A stretch of DNA of 64,000 bases. Source: an uncultured Ruminococcus sp. (GTDB lineage: Bacteria; Bacillota; Clostridia; Oscillospirales; Ruminococcaceae). Positions 34,016 through 43,500 of this stretch are shown in pieces. Position 1 is the first letter of the stretch, and each line of letters begins with the position of its first letter. The notes beneath the pieces are model-generated. The model was not told where the DNA came from and searched no databases. It saw only the letters and a program-made list of their open reading frames with translations. The translations under genes were made by a program, and so were the position numbers. The stretch is taken from positions 287,838 to 351,837 of the forward strand of contig CAKSAK010000004.1 of the NCBI GenBank assembly GCA_934435205.1, read 5' to 3'.

Positions 34016-35485
34016 ATGAACAGCTCGATCATTCGATATATTTTAGGACATGTTATGCGAATGGAAGCTTGCTTCCTGTTGCTGCCTTGCATAGTGTCGC
34101 TGGTTTACGGCGAGGGCGAGGGGCTTTATTATCTTGGAACAGCCATTGTGTGTCTTGCTCTTGGCTTGGTAATGGCTTGGAAAAAGCCTAAAAACTATGT
34201 GTTTTATCTCAAAGAGGGTTGTATAGCAACATCTTTGAGCTGGATAGTTATGAGCCTTGTGGGCTGTATGCCGTTCTGGATAAGCGGAGAGATACCAAGC
34301 TTCACGGATGCTATGTTTGAAACAGTTTCTGGCTTTACAACAACTGGTGCTTCGATCCTTACCAATGTTGAAGCGCTTTCTCATACTGCACTTTTTTGGC
34401 GAAGCTTCACGCACTGGATAGGCGGTATGGGAGTTTTGGTGTTCCTGCTTGCTATCATACCGCTGAGCGGTGGCTCAAATATAAATCTTATGAGGGCGGA
34501 AAGCCCTGGACCATCAGTGGGCAAGCTTGTTCCAAAGATGAGATATACTGCAAGGATACTTTATATAATCTATTTCGGCATGACCATATTGGAATTTATT
34601 TTCCTTATTATCGGCAAAATGCCTGTGTTTGATAGCATTTGCACAGCCGTTGGAACGGCAGGCACTGGCGGCTTTGGAATCAAGAACGACAGCTTTGGAA
34701 GCTATTCGCCATATTTGCAGTGGGTGGTTGCCATATTCATGATACTGTTTGGCGTGAATTTTAACGCATACTATTATATTATATACAGACACTTCAAAAA
34801 GGCATTCAAAATGGAGGAAGTACGGTGCTATTTTGCTATAATCCTCATTGCCACAGCTATAATATTTGCAAATATCCTCGACCGCTGTGTTAGCATTTTT
34901 GACGCACTCACAAAATCAGTATTTCAGGTGGCGTCGCTCATTACAAGTACGGGCTTTTCAAGCACTGACTTTAATCTGTGGCCTCAGATATGCCGGACGG
35001 TGCTTGTGCTTATAATGTTCGTAGGTGCGTGCGCAGGCAGTACGGGCGGAGGTATAAAGGTATCAAGAGTGATCGTGCTTTTCAAGACAATGATAAAGGA
35101 GCTTCACTCCTATATCCACCCTAAGAGCATACGCAAGGTAAACCTTGACGGCAAGCCTGTTGAGCATGAGATAGTGCGTTCCATAAACGTTTATATCGTG
35201 ACCTTTGTGATAATCTTTGCGTCGTCAGTGTTCATGATAGCTTTTGACGGCAAGGATCTTGTGACGAATTTCACCGCTGTGCTTACTACACTTAACAACA
35301 TGGGACCTGGTCTTGAGGAGGTAGGTCCAGCAGGCAACTTTTCAAACTTCTCTGTTTTTTCAAAATTCGTTTTCATGTTCGATATGCTTGCAGGCAGATT
35401 GGAGCTTTTCCCTCTGCTGATACTTTTCCACCCCTCTGCATGGAGAGATCTTATCTCTAAAAGGGCGGAAGCAAGAAAATTCTGA
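34016..35485 (+). CDS. trkH: Potassium transporter TrkH
   Basis: A 489-residue K+ channel-like transporter with four membrane-pore-membrane repeats. Selectivity-filter loops are visible as TVSGFTTTGAS (about 105), GTAGTGGFG (about 215), STGFSSTDF (about 316) and NNMGPGLEEVG (about 425), each with the conserved glycine. The C-terminus ends in the typical FELFPLLILFHP-like segment (here LELFPLLILFHPSAW). It is coupled to trkA in an operon (GGAGG precedes ATG) and followed by a terminator. Confidence 0.94.
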   Translation: MNSSIIRYILGHVMRMEACFLLLPCIVSLVYGEGEGLYYLGTAIVCLALGLVMAWKKPKNYVFYLKEGCIATSLSWIVMSLVGCMPFWISGEIPSFTDAMFETVSGFTTTGASILTNVEALSHTALFWRSFTHWIGGMGVLVFLLAIIPLSGGSNINLMRAESPGPSVGKLVPKMRYTARILYIIYFGMTILEFIFLIIGKMPVFDSICTAVGTAGTGGFGIKNDSFGSYSPYLQWVVAIFMILFGVNFNAYYYIIYRHFKKAFKMEEVRCYFAIILIATAIIFANILDRCVSIFDALTKSVFQVASLITSTGFSSTDFNLWPQICRTVLVLIMFVGACAGSTGGGIKVSRVIVLFKTMIKELHSYIHPKSIRKVNLDGKPVEHEIVRSINVYIVTFVIIFASSVFMIAFDGKDLVTNFTAVLTTLNNMGPGLEEVGPAGNFSNFSVFSKFVFMFDMLAGRLELFPLLILFHPSAWRDLISKRAEARKF

Positions 35486-35489
35486 TAAC

Positions 35490-35520
35490 ACAAAAAGGAC
35501 GGCTCAGACCGTCCTTCTTT
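35490..35520. terminator. Bidirectional terminator
   Basis: AAGGACGG/CCGTCCTT stem (35495-35502, 35509-35516) between convergent trkH and spoIIID. Confidence 0.82.
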
Positions 35521-35786
35521 CATTTTACAGCCTTTTTGAACTGCTGTTCATATTTATGCTTGGTCGCTATTCCGCCTCTTATATGTCTTTCACGTTTGTT
35601 TTCCTCAAGGACCTCTTTTACGCTTTTGAAAAGCTGAGGAGAGATTTTCGGCAGACGTTCTGTCAGATCCTTATGTACTGTGGATTTGCTTATGCCAAAT
35701 TCCTTTGCCGCACAGCGCACTGTGGCTCTGTGCGCCGCAACATATTCTCCAAGCAGCACACATCGTTCCTTTTCGGATCCATTCAT
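35520..35786 (-). CDS. spoIIID: Sporulation transcriptional regulator SpoIIID
   Basis: An 88-residue protein strongly matching SpoIIID, the mother-cell sporulation regulator. The HTH (about 20-45) reads VRCAAKEFGISKSTVHKDLTERLP, nearly the Bacillus sequence, and is followed by VKEVLEENKRERHIRGGIATKHKY. It is a monomeric DNA binder acting with sigma-E. It stands alone, without other sporulation genes in the window. It indicates a spore-former or a lineage that retained the gene. Confidence 0.93.
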   Translation of the reverse strand: MNGSEKERCVLLGEYVAAHRATVRCAAKEFGISKSTVHKDLTERLPKISPQLFKSVKEVLEENKRERHIRGGIATKHKYEQQFKKAVK

Positions 35787-35910
35787 TGTTCACACCCCAT
35801 TAAATTTTTCTGTAGTAATCTATATGCTCGTGTCTACTCATTTATTACATAGCTATATTTCAGACTTTACAAAAAAATTACCGATATCAAAGCATTTTTA
35901 TGCAAAGTGC

Positions 35911-35939
35911 TTGAATTTATGATCTGCCTGTGATATAAT
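35911..35939 (+). promoter_or_regulatory. Promoter of beta-CASP nuclease gene
   Basis: TTGAAT (35911-35916), 17-nt spacer and TATAAT (35934-35939). Confidence 0.75.
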
Positions 35940-35995
35940 AAAGTTGTGATATAAAAGATGTCACATAAAATAAACGAAACGAGGGGATAAGGGCA

Positions 35996-37582
35996 ATGAA
36001 ACTTAATTTTATCGGTGCAACACATGAGGTAACGGGAAGCTGTACATATATAGAAGCCTGCGGAAAGAGATTTCTGGTGGATTTCGGAATGGAACAGGGC
36101 GTTGACTATTTTGAAAATGCGAAGATACCTTGTCCACCTGGAAATATAGATTTTGTATTGCTGACCCATGCTCATATAGACCACTCAGGTCTGCTTCCGC
36201 TGTTGGCGGCAGGCGGCTTTGCAGGTCAGATACACGCAACGGAAGCCACTTGTAATTTATGTGAGATAATGCTGAGAGATTCAGCACATATTCAGGAGTT
36301 TGAAGCAGAGTGGAGAAGCAGAAAGGGCAAACGTAAGGGTACAGGCGAGGTTTCGCCGCTCTATACTATGGCAGACGCAGAAGCGGCTATTGCCTGCCTT
36401 TGTCCACACCCATACAATGAGGTGACGGAGATATCCGAGGGCATAAAGGTACGCTTTATCGACGCAGGTCACTTGCTTGGCTCATCAAGTATTGAGATAT
36501 GGCTTACAGAGAACGGAGAAGAGCGTAAGATCGTATTTTCGGGAGATATAGGAAACCTTGACCAGCCTCTTATCAGAGATCCGCAGTATATAACGGAGGC
36601 AGATTATGTCGTAATGGAGTCCACATACGGTAACCGTCGCCATGATAGGCCGAAGGACTATGCAAAAAGTCTTGCAGAGGTCATTCAAAAGACCTTTGAC
36701 AGGGGAGGAAACCTCGTTATACCGTCCTTTGCAGTGGGCAGAACTCAGGAACTGCTGTATTTTATAAGGCATATCAAGGCGGAGAATATGGTGACTGGAC
36801 ATGGGGATTTTCCTGTGTATGTGGATTCTCCGCTGGCTATCGAGGCAACGCAGATATTCAATAAGAATAAAAATTCATGTTTCGATGAAGAAGCAATGTC
36901 ATATGTGAACAAGGGCATAAATCCGATCATATTCAGCGGACTTAATATTGCTGTCACAAGCGACGAGTCGAGAGCCATAAACTTTATCGACACGCCTAAG
37001 ATAATAATTTCAGCAAGCGGAATGTGCGAAGCGGGCAGAATAAAACATCACCTCAAACACAATTTGTGGAAACCTGAAAACACCATACTTTTTGTGGGCT
37101 ATCAGGCTATGAATACTCTTGGCAGAAGCCTTGTGGATGGTGCAAAAACGGCAAAGCTTTTCGGCGAGGAAGTAGTGGTAAGGGCTGAGATACTTGTGCT
37201 TCCGGGTGTGAGCGGTCACGCTGACGTTGATGGGTTGGACAAGTGGATAAAAAGCTATGAAAATCCGCCTAAAAAGGTTTTTGTCAACCATGGCGAGGAT
37301 TCTGTTGCCGAGGCATATAAGGAGCATTTGCGCAACGATTTCGGGCTTAACGCCTTTGCACCATACAGCGGTGCGGAGCTTGACCTTATAAGCGGCGAGT
37401 TCAAGAATACGACCCCTATAAAGATAGTCAAGAAGACAGGTGCGTCGCCTAACTATCAGCGTCTGCTCAGCGCTCTTGACAGGCTGACGGCTTTGGTGAA
37501 CAAAAGCTCAGGTCTTACGAATAAAGACCTTGCAAAGCTCACTGATACCATAAATAATATCTGTGCAAAGTGGAACGATTAG
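35996..37582 (+). CDS. Beta-CASP metallo-beta-lactamase-fold RNase
   Basis: A 528-residue MBL-fold protein with beta-CASP insertion, of the bacterial Ysh1/CPSF73-like group. Metal ligands: HAHIDHSG (about 59-66), the DAGHLLGS histidine (about 156), and FSGDIG (about 182). The beta-CASP region includes FAVGRTQELL and SASGMCEAGR; GHADVDGL supplies the final histidine. These enzymes process or degrade RNA; a specific target is unknown. The C-terminal ~60 residues after the KH-like part are unique to this protein. Shine-Dalgarno AGGGGATAAGGG precedes the ATG. Confidence 0.9.
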   Translation: MKLNFIGATHEVTGSCTYIEACGKRFLVDFGMEQGVDYFENAKIPCPPGNIDFVLLTHAHIDHSGLLPLLAAGGFAGQIHATEATCNLCEIMLRDSAHIQEFEAEWRSRKGKRKGTGEVSPLYTMADAEAAIACLCPHPYNEVTEISEGIKVRFIDAGHLLGSSSIEIWLTENGEERKIVFSGDIGNLDQPLIRDPQYITEADYVVMESTYGNRRHDRPKDYAKSLAEVIQKTFDRGGNLVIPSFAVGRTQELLYFIRHIKAENMVTGHGDFPVYVDSPLAIEATQIFNKNKNSCFDEEAMSYVNKGINPIIFSGLNIAVTSDESRAINFIDTPKIIISASGMCEAGRIKHHLKHNLWKPENTILFVGYQAMNTLGRSLVDGAKTAKLFGEEVVVRAEILVLPGVSGHADVDGLDKWIKSYENPPKKVFVNHGEDSVAEAYKEHLRNDFGLNAFAPYSGAELDLISGEFKNTTPIKIVKKTGASPNYQRLLSALDRLTALVNKSSGLTNKDLAKLTDTINNICAKWND

Positions 37583-37610
37583 CTTTTGCATCACATATAA
37601 TATGAGATAC

Positions 37611-37645
37611 AGGGCAACACTGCACGCTTTATGTGTGGTGTTGCC
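37611..37645 (+). terminator. Stem-loop between nuclease and kinase genes
   Basis: GGCAACAC...GTGTTGCC stem with an A-less, T-poor tail; weak terminator or leader hairpin of the downstream kinase gene. Confidence 0.45.
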
Positions 37646-37674
37646 TGACGCATACGAAAGGAACAAACCACACA

Positions 37675-38610
37675 ATGAAAAAGATACACGTCAGTGCTAT
37701 AAACAGTAAGGTCAGAGATGACGAAAAGCTTTTTGTTGAAGAGTGCGACAGAAAATATAATGAAAAGCTCGTTGCCATTGCAGACAGCATCGAGGAGCAT
37801 CAAAAGGAGAAGCCTATATTGCTTTTGGCAGGTCCGTCGGGGGCGGGCAAGACCACAACAGCGTTGAAAATAGAAGAAATACTTGACAGCAGGGGGATAC
37901 ACACCCACACTATCTCTATGGACGATTATTTTCTGCCTGCTGACAGCTTCACCGCTGTTATAGGAGAGGACGGAAAGCCTGACTATGAATCTCCTGACAG
38001 AATAGACCGAAAGCTTCTTTATGAGCATATGGAAATGATAAACAGCGGTGAGGAGGTCATTCTGCCAAAGTTTGAATTTTCAGAACAATGCAGGCGTGAT
38101 GGGGAAAAGCTCAGACGAGATAAGAACGATATCGTTGTTTTCGAGGGTATCCATGCTCTTAACCCGGAGGTCACAGGTGCGGCTGGGGATTATGCAAGAT
38201 GTATGTATGTCAGTGTAAGAAGCAGACTTGAATTGAAAGACGGTGAGCTTCTGCATCCTTGCTATATCAGGCTTATGCGCAGACTTATAAGGGACGGATT
38301 TTTCCGTGGCAGAAGTGCAGCGGAAACACTAGATATGTTTGACAGCGTTGAGGCTGGCGAGAACAAGTATATAATGCCATACAAGCACAGGGCTGAGTTT
38401 TCAGTGGATACTTTTCACGCTTATGAGCCTGCCTTGTATAAGAACTATCTTTTGGATACACTGCGACGTGAGAGCAGGAGCTATAAGGATTTTGAACGCT
38501 TTTTGCCTATGCTAAAAGCCCTTGAGGAGATAGAGCCGGTGATGCTCGAAAGTGTGCCTGTAAATTCCCTTGCAAGGGAGTTTGTAGGTGAGAGCAGCTA
38601 TAGATACTAA
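37675..38610 (+). CDS. Uridine kinase-like nucleoside kinase
   Basis: A ~311-residue P-loop kinase of the uridine kinase/phosphoribulokinase superfamily, salvaging nucleosides by ATP-dependent phosphorylation. Walker A is AGPSGAGKTTT (about 45-55); the MDDYF segment (about 80-84) and the YESPDRID substrate region (about 102) are typical, and EGIHALNPEV marks the Walker B strand. It lacks the N-terminal TGS/threonyl-tRNA synthetase-like domain found in many clostridial homologues, only a ~40-residue N-terminal extension being present. The ATG at 37675 follows GAAAGGA. Terminator immediately downstream. Confidence 0.85.
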   Translation: MKKIHVSAINSKVRDDEKLFVEECDRKYNEKLVAIADSIEEHQKEKPILLLAGPSGAGKTTTALKIEEILDSRGIHTHTISMDDYFLPADSFTAVIGEDGKPDYESPDRIDRKLLYEHMEMINSGEEVILPKFEFSEQCRRDGEKLRRDKNDIVVFEGIHALNPEVTGAAGDYARCMYVSVRSRLELKDGELLHPCYIRLMRRLIRDGFFRGRSAAETLDMFDSVEAGENKYIMPYKHRAEFSVDTFHAYEPALYKNYLLDTLRRESRSYKDFERFLPMLKALEEIEPVMLESVPVNSLAREFVGESSYRY

Positions 38611-38616
38611 GACGAT

Positions 38617-38645
38617 AAAACGCCGTCGGAAAAGGACGGCGTTTT
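38617..38645 (+). terminator. Terminator after kinase gene
   Basis: AAAACGCCGTC/GACGGCGTTTT perfect 11-bp stem. Confidence 0.85.
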
Positions 38646-38656
38646 GCTATGCTTGC

Positions 38657-38685
38657 TTGACTTTTTTTATAAAAAGTAGTAAAAT
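38657..38685 (+). promoter_or_regulatory. Promoter of GGDEF/EAL gene
   Basis: TTGACT (38657-38662), 17-nt spacer and TAAAAT (38680-38685). Confidence 0.65.
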
Positions 38686-38765
38686 GAAATAAGGTAAGTG
38701 CAGGTATTTTTGAAAACGTTTTCCTGAACGTGATCATTGAATATAAAAAAATAGTGGGGATAAAA

Positions 38766-40442
38766 ATGAATTTTGATAATGATTTGATGCTTTTCTTCCG
38801 AACGATATATGAAGATTCGGAGAATATGGACGAATGCAGTGCCAAGGTGAAAAGTGCTGTGGCTGCTGTGGCAGACAAGCTTGACATCGTCAGGGCGGAG
38901 CTTGCAGTGAAAATGCCTGCAACAAAGCTTTGTGAGGATGGTGCAGATATGCTCATGGTGCTTTATGACAGAGAGAAGGACGTGGAAAACGAGCTTTTTG
39001 AGGCAAGTTTTCCTTTGTTTGAAGGCGGCTTTATAACAGTGACCTTTTATTCTGGTAATTCCAATGGCTTTGATAACGAGCAAAGGAATATCGTAGAGAT
39101 AATCGCAAACACTGTTTTTATCCAATTTAACAGGGTAGTTATGCAGGAGCTTGTTACTCATGTTATAAAAACGGATATCGAAACAGGTGCAGCAACTTTA
39201 GACGCTTTGATAAATTACGCCGGTATGCTTATAGCGCAAAACAGGATAGAGGATTTCAGTATAATCTTTTTCAATATACATAACTTCAAATATGTAAATA
39301 AGGTATTAAATTACGAACAGGGCGACGTTGTTTTGCGTAATTATACAAAGACAATATACCGGAATCTTTCAGATGGTGAGATGATCGCAAGACTTGGCGG
39401 CGATAATTTCGTTATGCTTGTAAAGAACGAATCGCTCAGAGAATATATTGATATGCTCAGCTTTATGAACATAAGGTATGACGATGGCAAAGTATCAAAG
39501 GATTTTATTTTTGGTGCAACCATCGGATATTCGTCAACTGTGGGTATAAGATATCCAAGAGAAGTAATGGCTCGTGCAAGCATCGCATATGCTGCTGCAA
39601 GACGAGCTGGTGCAGGCCATGTAATGGAGTATTCCGAAAATATAAAACAAGAACTGATGAAAATTCAGGGAGTGCTGTCAAACTTCATGGCTGGGCTTAT
39701 GGCAGGTGAGTTCGAGGTGTATTATCAGCCAAAGGTACGCATCGAAACCAAGGAGATATTTGGTGCAGAAGCTCTTGTACGCTGGCATAGAAAGGGAAGG
39801 CTATCAGCACCGGTGGAGTTTATTCCGCTTCTTACGAATGACGGAAGCATAATAAAGCTTGACTACTATGTGCTTGAAGAAGTTTGCAAATGGCTGAGAA
39901 AACGCATAGATATGGGCTTTGAACCCTTGAGGATATCAGTGAATTTTTCGAGGAAGCACCTGGAAGAAAAAAATATGATAGGTAATATAGTTGCCTTGAT
40001 CGACAAATACGAGCTTGATCATCAGCTTATAGAAATAGAGCTTACTGAAAGCGAGGATTATCAGAATTTTGAGCTTATCACAGAGATCGTGAATGGTCTG
40101 AGAGCTAATGGTATCGTCACATCTATGGACGATTTTGGTACTGGCTTTTCATCGCTCAATATGATAAAGAACGTTGATCTTCAGGTAATAAAGATAGACA
40201 AGTCCTTTATTCCTCTTGAAAAGGATTATGAGGGCAAGGATAAAGACCTTATAATGTTCTATTACATTATAAAAATGGTTAAAAAGCTTGGCAAGGAAAC
40301 TATCGCCGAGGGTGTTGAAACTGAACAGCAGCTTGACTATCTCAGAGAAGTTGGCTGTGACGCTGTTCAGGGCTTTGTGTTTGATAAACCAATGCCAGCG
40401 GCAGAGTTTGAGAAACGTCTTGCCGTTGGTTATGATAAATAA
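38766..40442 (+). CDS. Cytoplasmic GGDEF-EAL protein, probable c-di-GMP phosphodiesterase
   Basis: A 558-residue soluble protein: N-terminal ~125-residue GAF-like domain, a GGDEF domain (about 155-290) whose signature is GGDNF (about 211-215) and so probably inactive as a cyclase, and an EAL domain (about 310-555). EAL catalytic residues appear intact: AEALVRW (about 334-340), VNFS, LTESED, DDFGTGFSS, KIDKS, AEGVET and VQGFVFDKP. Predicted to degrade c-di-GMP under control of the GAF and GTP-binding GGDEF domains. Single-gene unit with its own promoter and terminator. Confidence 0.88.
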   Translation: MNFDNDLMLFFRTIYEDSENMDECSAKVKSAVAAVADKLDIVRAELAVKMPATKLCEDGADMLMVLYDREKDVENELFEASFPLFEGGFITVTFYSGNSNGFDNEQRNIVEIIANTVFIQFNRVVMQELVTHVIKTDIETGAATLDALINYAGMLIAQNRIEDFSIIFFNIHNFKYVNKVLNYEQGDVVLRNYTKTIYRNLSDGEMIARLGGDNFVMLVKNESLREYIDMLSFMNIRYDDGKVSKDFIFGATIGYSSTVGIRYPREVMARASIAYAAARRAGAGHVMEYSENIKQELMKIQGVLSNFMAGLMAGEFEVYYQPKVRIETKEIFGAEALVRWHRKGRLSAPVEFIPLLTNDGSIIKLDYYVLEEVCKWLRKRIDMGFEPLRISVNFSRKHLEEKNMIGNIVALIDKYELDHQLIEIELTESEDYQNFELITEIVNGLRANGIVTSMDDFGTGFSSLNMIKNVDLQVIKIDKSFIPLEKDYEGKDKDLIMFYYIIKMVKKLGKETIAEGVETEQQLDYLREVGCDAVQGFVFDKPMPAAEFEKRLAVGYDK

Positions 40443-40453
40443 GACAGAAATAG

Positions 40454-40487
40454 AAAAGAGTACGGTAGCATTTTCCGTACTCTTTTT
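40454..40487 (+). terminator. Terminator after GGDEF-EAL gene
   Basis: AAAAGAGTACGG/CCGTACTCTTTT 12-bp stem followed by TT. Confidence 0.88.
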
Positions 40488-40496
40488 TGGTGCAGG

Positions 40497-40525
40497 AAAA
40501 CAGCCGCAGAACGTATCTGCGGCTG
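40497..40525 (-). terminator. Terminator of InlB-repeat surface-protein gene
   Basis: CAGCCGCAGA-ACGTA-TCTGCGGCTG stem followed on the minus strand by TTTT. Confidence 0.8.
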
Positions 40526-40533
40526 TGATATTT

Positions 40534-43500
40534 TTATCCTTCGAGAGGTTCATCAGGGTCAAGCTTTGAGTATGAAACGTAAAGCACTACAAAGTCATTT
40601 CCTGAATCTCTGTCAGGGAGCGTGATAGTGTTTGTCGCTCTGTCATAAGCGCCGTTAATGCTGCAGTAATAGTACAGCATATAGCCGTCTCTTGAAACTT
40701 CAGGCAGTGTAATGGTTTCGCCATATCCGCCGAAATCCTGCCAGAGGTCAAACTCGATATCGTTGCCCTCCTCGTCCTTTGTTTGCATTACTATTATCGC
40801 AGCGCAAGTGTTGATATCAACAAACTTTCCTGTGAAGCGAATGTCTTTGTCCTCTATGATATAAGTGTTGTTGTATTGCGCAACAGCGTCGGTGGTGTAC
40901 CAGCCTGTGAACGTCTGTCCGTCTATTTCAGACCTAGGACCGTCTATGAGCTGGACCTCCGAGCCTTTCACAAGGTTTTCTTCAACATAATACGGCTCAT
41001 CTTCGCCCTCCATATAGAAGTATGCCTTGTAGGTGGTTTCGGTGTAAATTCCGTTTACCTCAGTGTCCTTTGCAGGGATAGTGTATTTGCCCTCTGGGAT
41101 AAGCGTTCCGTCTGCTGTTTCCCAGTAGAATGTGTAGCCCTCACGTTTTGGCTGTTCGGGCAGTGTGATAGTGCTGTTGTAATCTGCACTTATCGGGCTG
41201 TCAGCTATCTCAGTGCCGTCCACATAAACTGTCACGTTATATTTCTTAGGCGTTTTGGTCGCTGTGAATACCACGTTTCCGGCAGGCATTGTGAACTTGC
41301 CCTCTGTGATAGTCACGCTCTCAGCCGTCCAATCTGATACGTCATAGCCCTCTGCTGTGTATTTTTCTCTTACTGTCACTGTGCTGCCGATAGCTGTAGG
41401 CTCAGGGGTAGAGATGAACTCGCCCTCTATCTCATAGAACACATAGCACTGTTCTGCGGTCGCCGTCGCTGTTAGAGCACAGGCAGGCATTGTTTCAGGC
41501 ATTTTGTCAAGAAGTCCGTCCTTGGTGCTCCATGTCCAGCCGCTGAAAAGCAATCCAGCCGCTTCGTCAGGCTCGCCGTATTCAGCAAGCTTGTCGCCGC
41601 AGTGCATTGTAACAGTGTCGATAGTTTTGCCGTTGAGGATAAATGTTATGGTGTATTCTTTAAGGTCGCCGTCTTTCCATACAGCTTTAAGGTCAAGGTC
41701 TTTGCGGACGATAAGCCGGCTTGAAGCACTGTAGAAGTTTCCGTCCTGATCTTCCCAGCCTGTGAGGATATAATCACGCATATCGTCTGTTTTAACAGGC
41801 GATGCCATTGATGAAATGTCAAGTGATGTGCCGTAGTCAACTGTCTTTGAGCTTATGCCGTTCAAAACGCCGCCGTTAGGGTCAAGGGTAACAGTATATC
41901 TGTGGACAGTTTCCTGCCATTCGTCATAGCTTATGGTCAGCGTGAGTCCGTCCTCGGAATGCTCCTTTGAAACGCCTGTGCAGCTTCTTGTAAGACCCTC
42001 TTCCACAACGTTTTCAGGCAGCCAGCCCTCATACTTGTTCAAAAAGTCAACATAGCCCTCATATCCGCCTGAGAATACGTCCTCAGACTTGCCGTTTTGA
42101 AGCACGCCGTATTTTGTCTTTACTGTCACATTATAGGTCTTAGGCACTGCCGTGTAAACAGCCGTCAGGGTAGTAGGCACGCTCCATGAGGCTTTCTGTC
42201 CGATAGCATATATCTCTCTTGTGAGAGGGTTACGCCAGCCTGTGAGCTTGTAGTCAGTTGTTTCGTCAGAAGCCTTTTCTGCCCAATTGTCAGGAATGAA
42301 CTCGAAGAAGTCCTTTGAGCTTACCTTTATCTCTGTTACGTCAGATGTGAATTTGCCGTCGGCAGGGTCAAGCTTGAGAGTTATAGTCTGGTCGAAATTC
42401 ATTCTTAGAGTGAGATCTCCAAGAACTTGACTGTTTGTGTCAAACTTGGACTCGCTTTTTGCATTTTCCCAATGATTTAAGGTGTATTCAGAATCCTTGC
42501 GCCATATGCAGGCTTCCTCAGCTTCCTTGAAGTATTCCTCAGGTATCCTGTTTCCGCTTTGTATGGTGTATGTCTTGTAGTCAACATACTTGTGGTTGAC
42601 GTCATCATAATACTGCAATGTTATATTGCATGGCGTTGTTTGGTAGATACCAAAATAGGTAACGTCATTTCTTACCGGTGGGAACCATGTTTTATCGTTA
42701 TATATATCTCCTCCGTTAGGCTCAGTGCTGTAGCCGAGAAGCGTTTTGCCCAGCGGGCGATTCCACGGCATTATGTTTATACGGTCATTGAAAGGATAGG
42801 TGTACATCTCAACGCACTGTTCTCCTTTGTAATTTTCATATGCGAACTTAACGTTGAGATCAGCCACGTCATAAGAAGCGGTGTAGATATAGGTGAGTGA
42901 GTAATAATCCCTCTGATTTGCAATTTGCAAAGTCATGAGCAGATCATAAGAGTTTGGTGAAGTCACCTTGTAAAGCGCCTTGTCAACAGGCTGACCATAG
43001 GTGAGATTTTGAACGCCAAGGCGTTCATAGATGCCTTGATTCATTACCTTTATGCCATTTGTAGACTCGCATACGTCGCTTCTGAAATTGTAGCCTATTC
43101 TTGTGTGCCATTCTTTCAGCTTCATATACTTGCTGTCAGCGTTTTCAGGCGGCACTGCCTTTTCGTTTACGTTGGCGGCTCTTATCTCAGCCGTCCACAG
43201 GTTTGTATCTGCGTCATAGTAAAGGAACGCCACTGTTCCCTGCATTTTTTGCCTTGAATATATGAAGTCAGTGTTGCTTCTCATTATAGTGGCTGCAGGG
43301 TCTTTGTTCCATGAGCCGCTAGTGTATTTTACGCCGTATATATCGTCAGGATACATTGCGCCTGCAACATTTCCTGCCATGACCTGTCTTGTAGCTATAA
43401 GCTCTCTCACGCCGTCTATCTCAGAGTAGAAGTTGGCGGTGTACATCTTGCCTATCTCGTCAGGCTTTATCTTTGTGGCGTCAGCCCAGATTATTTGTAC

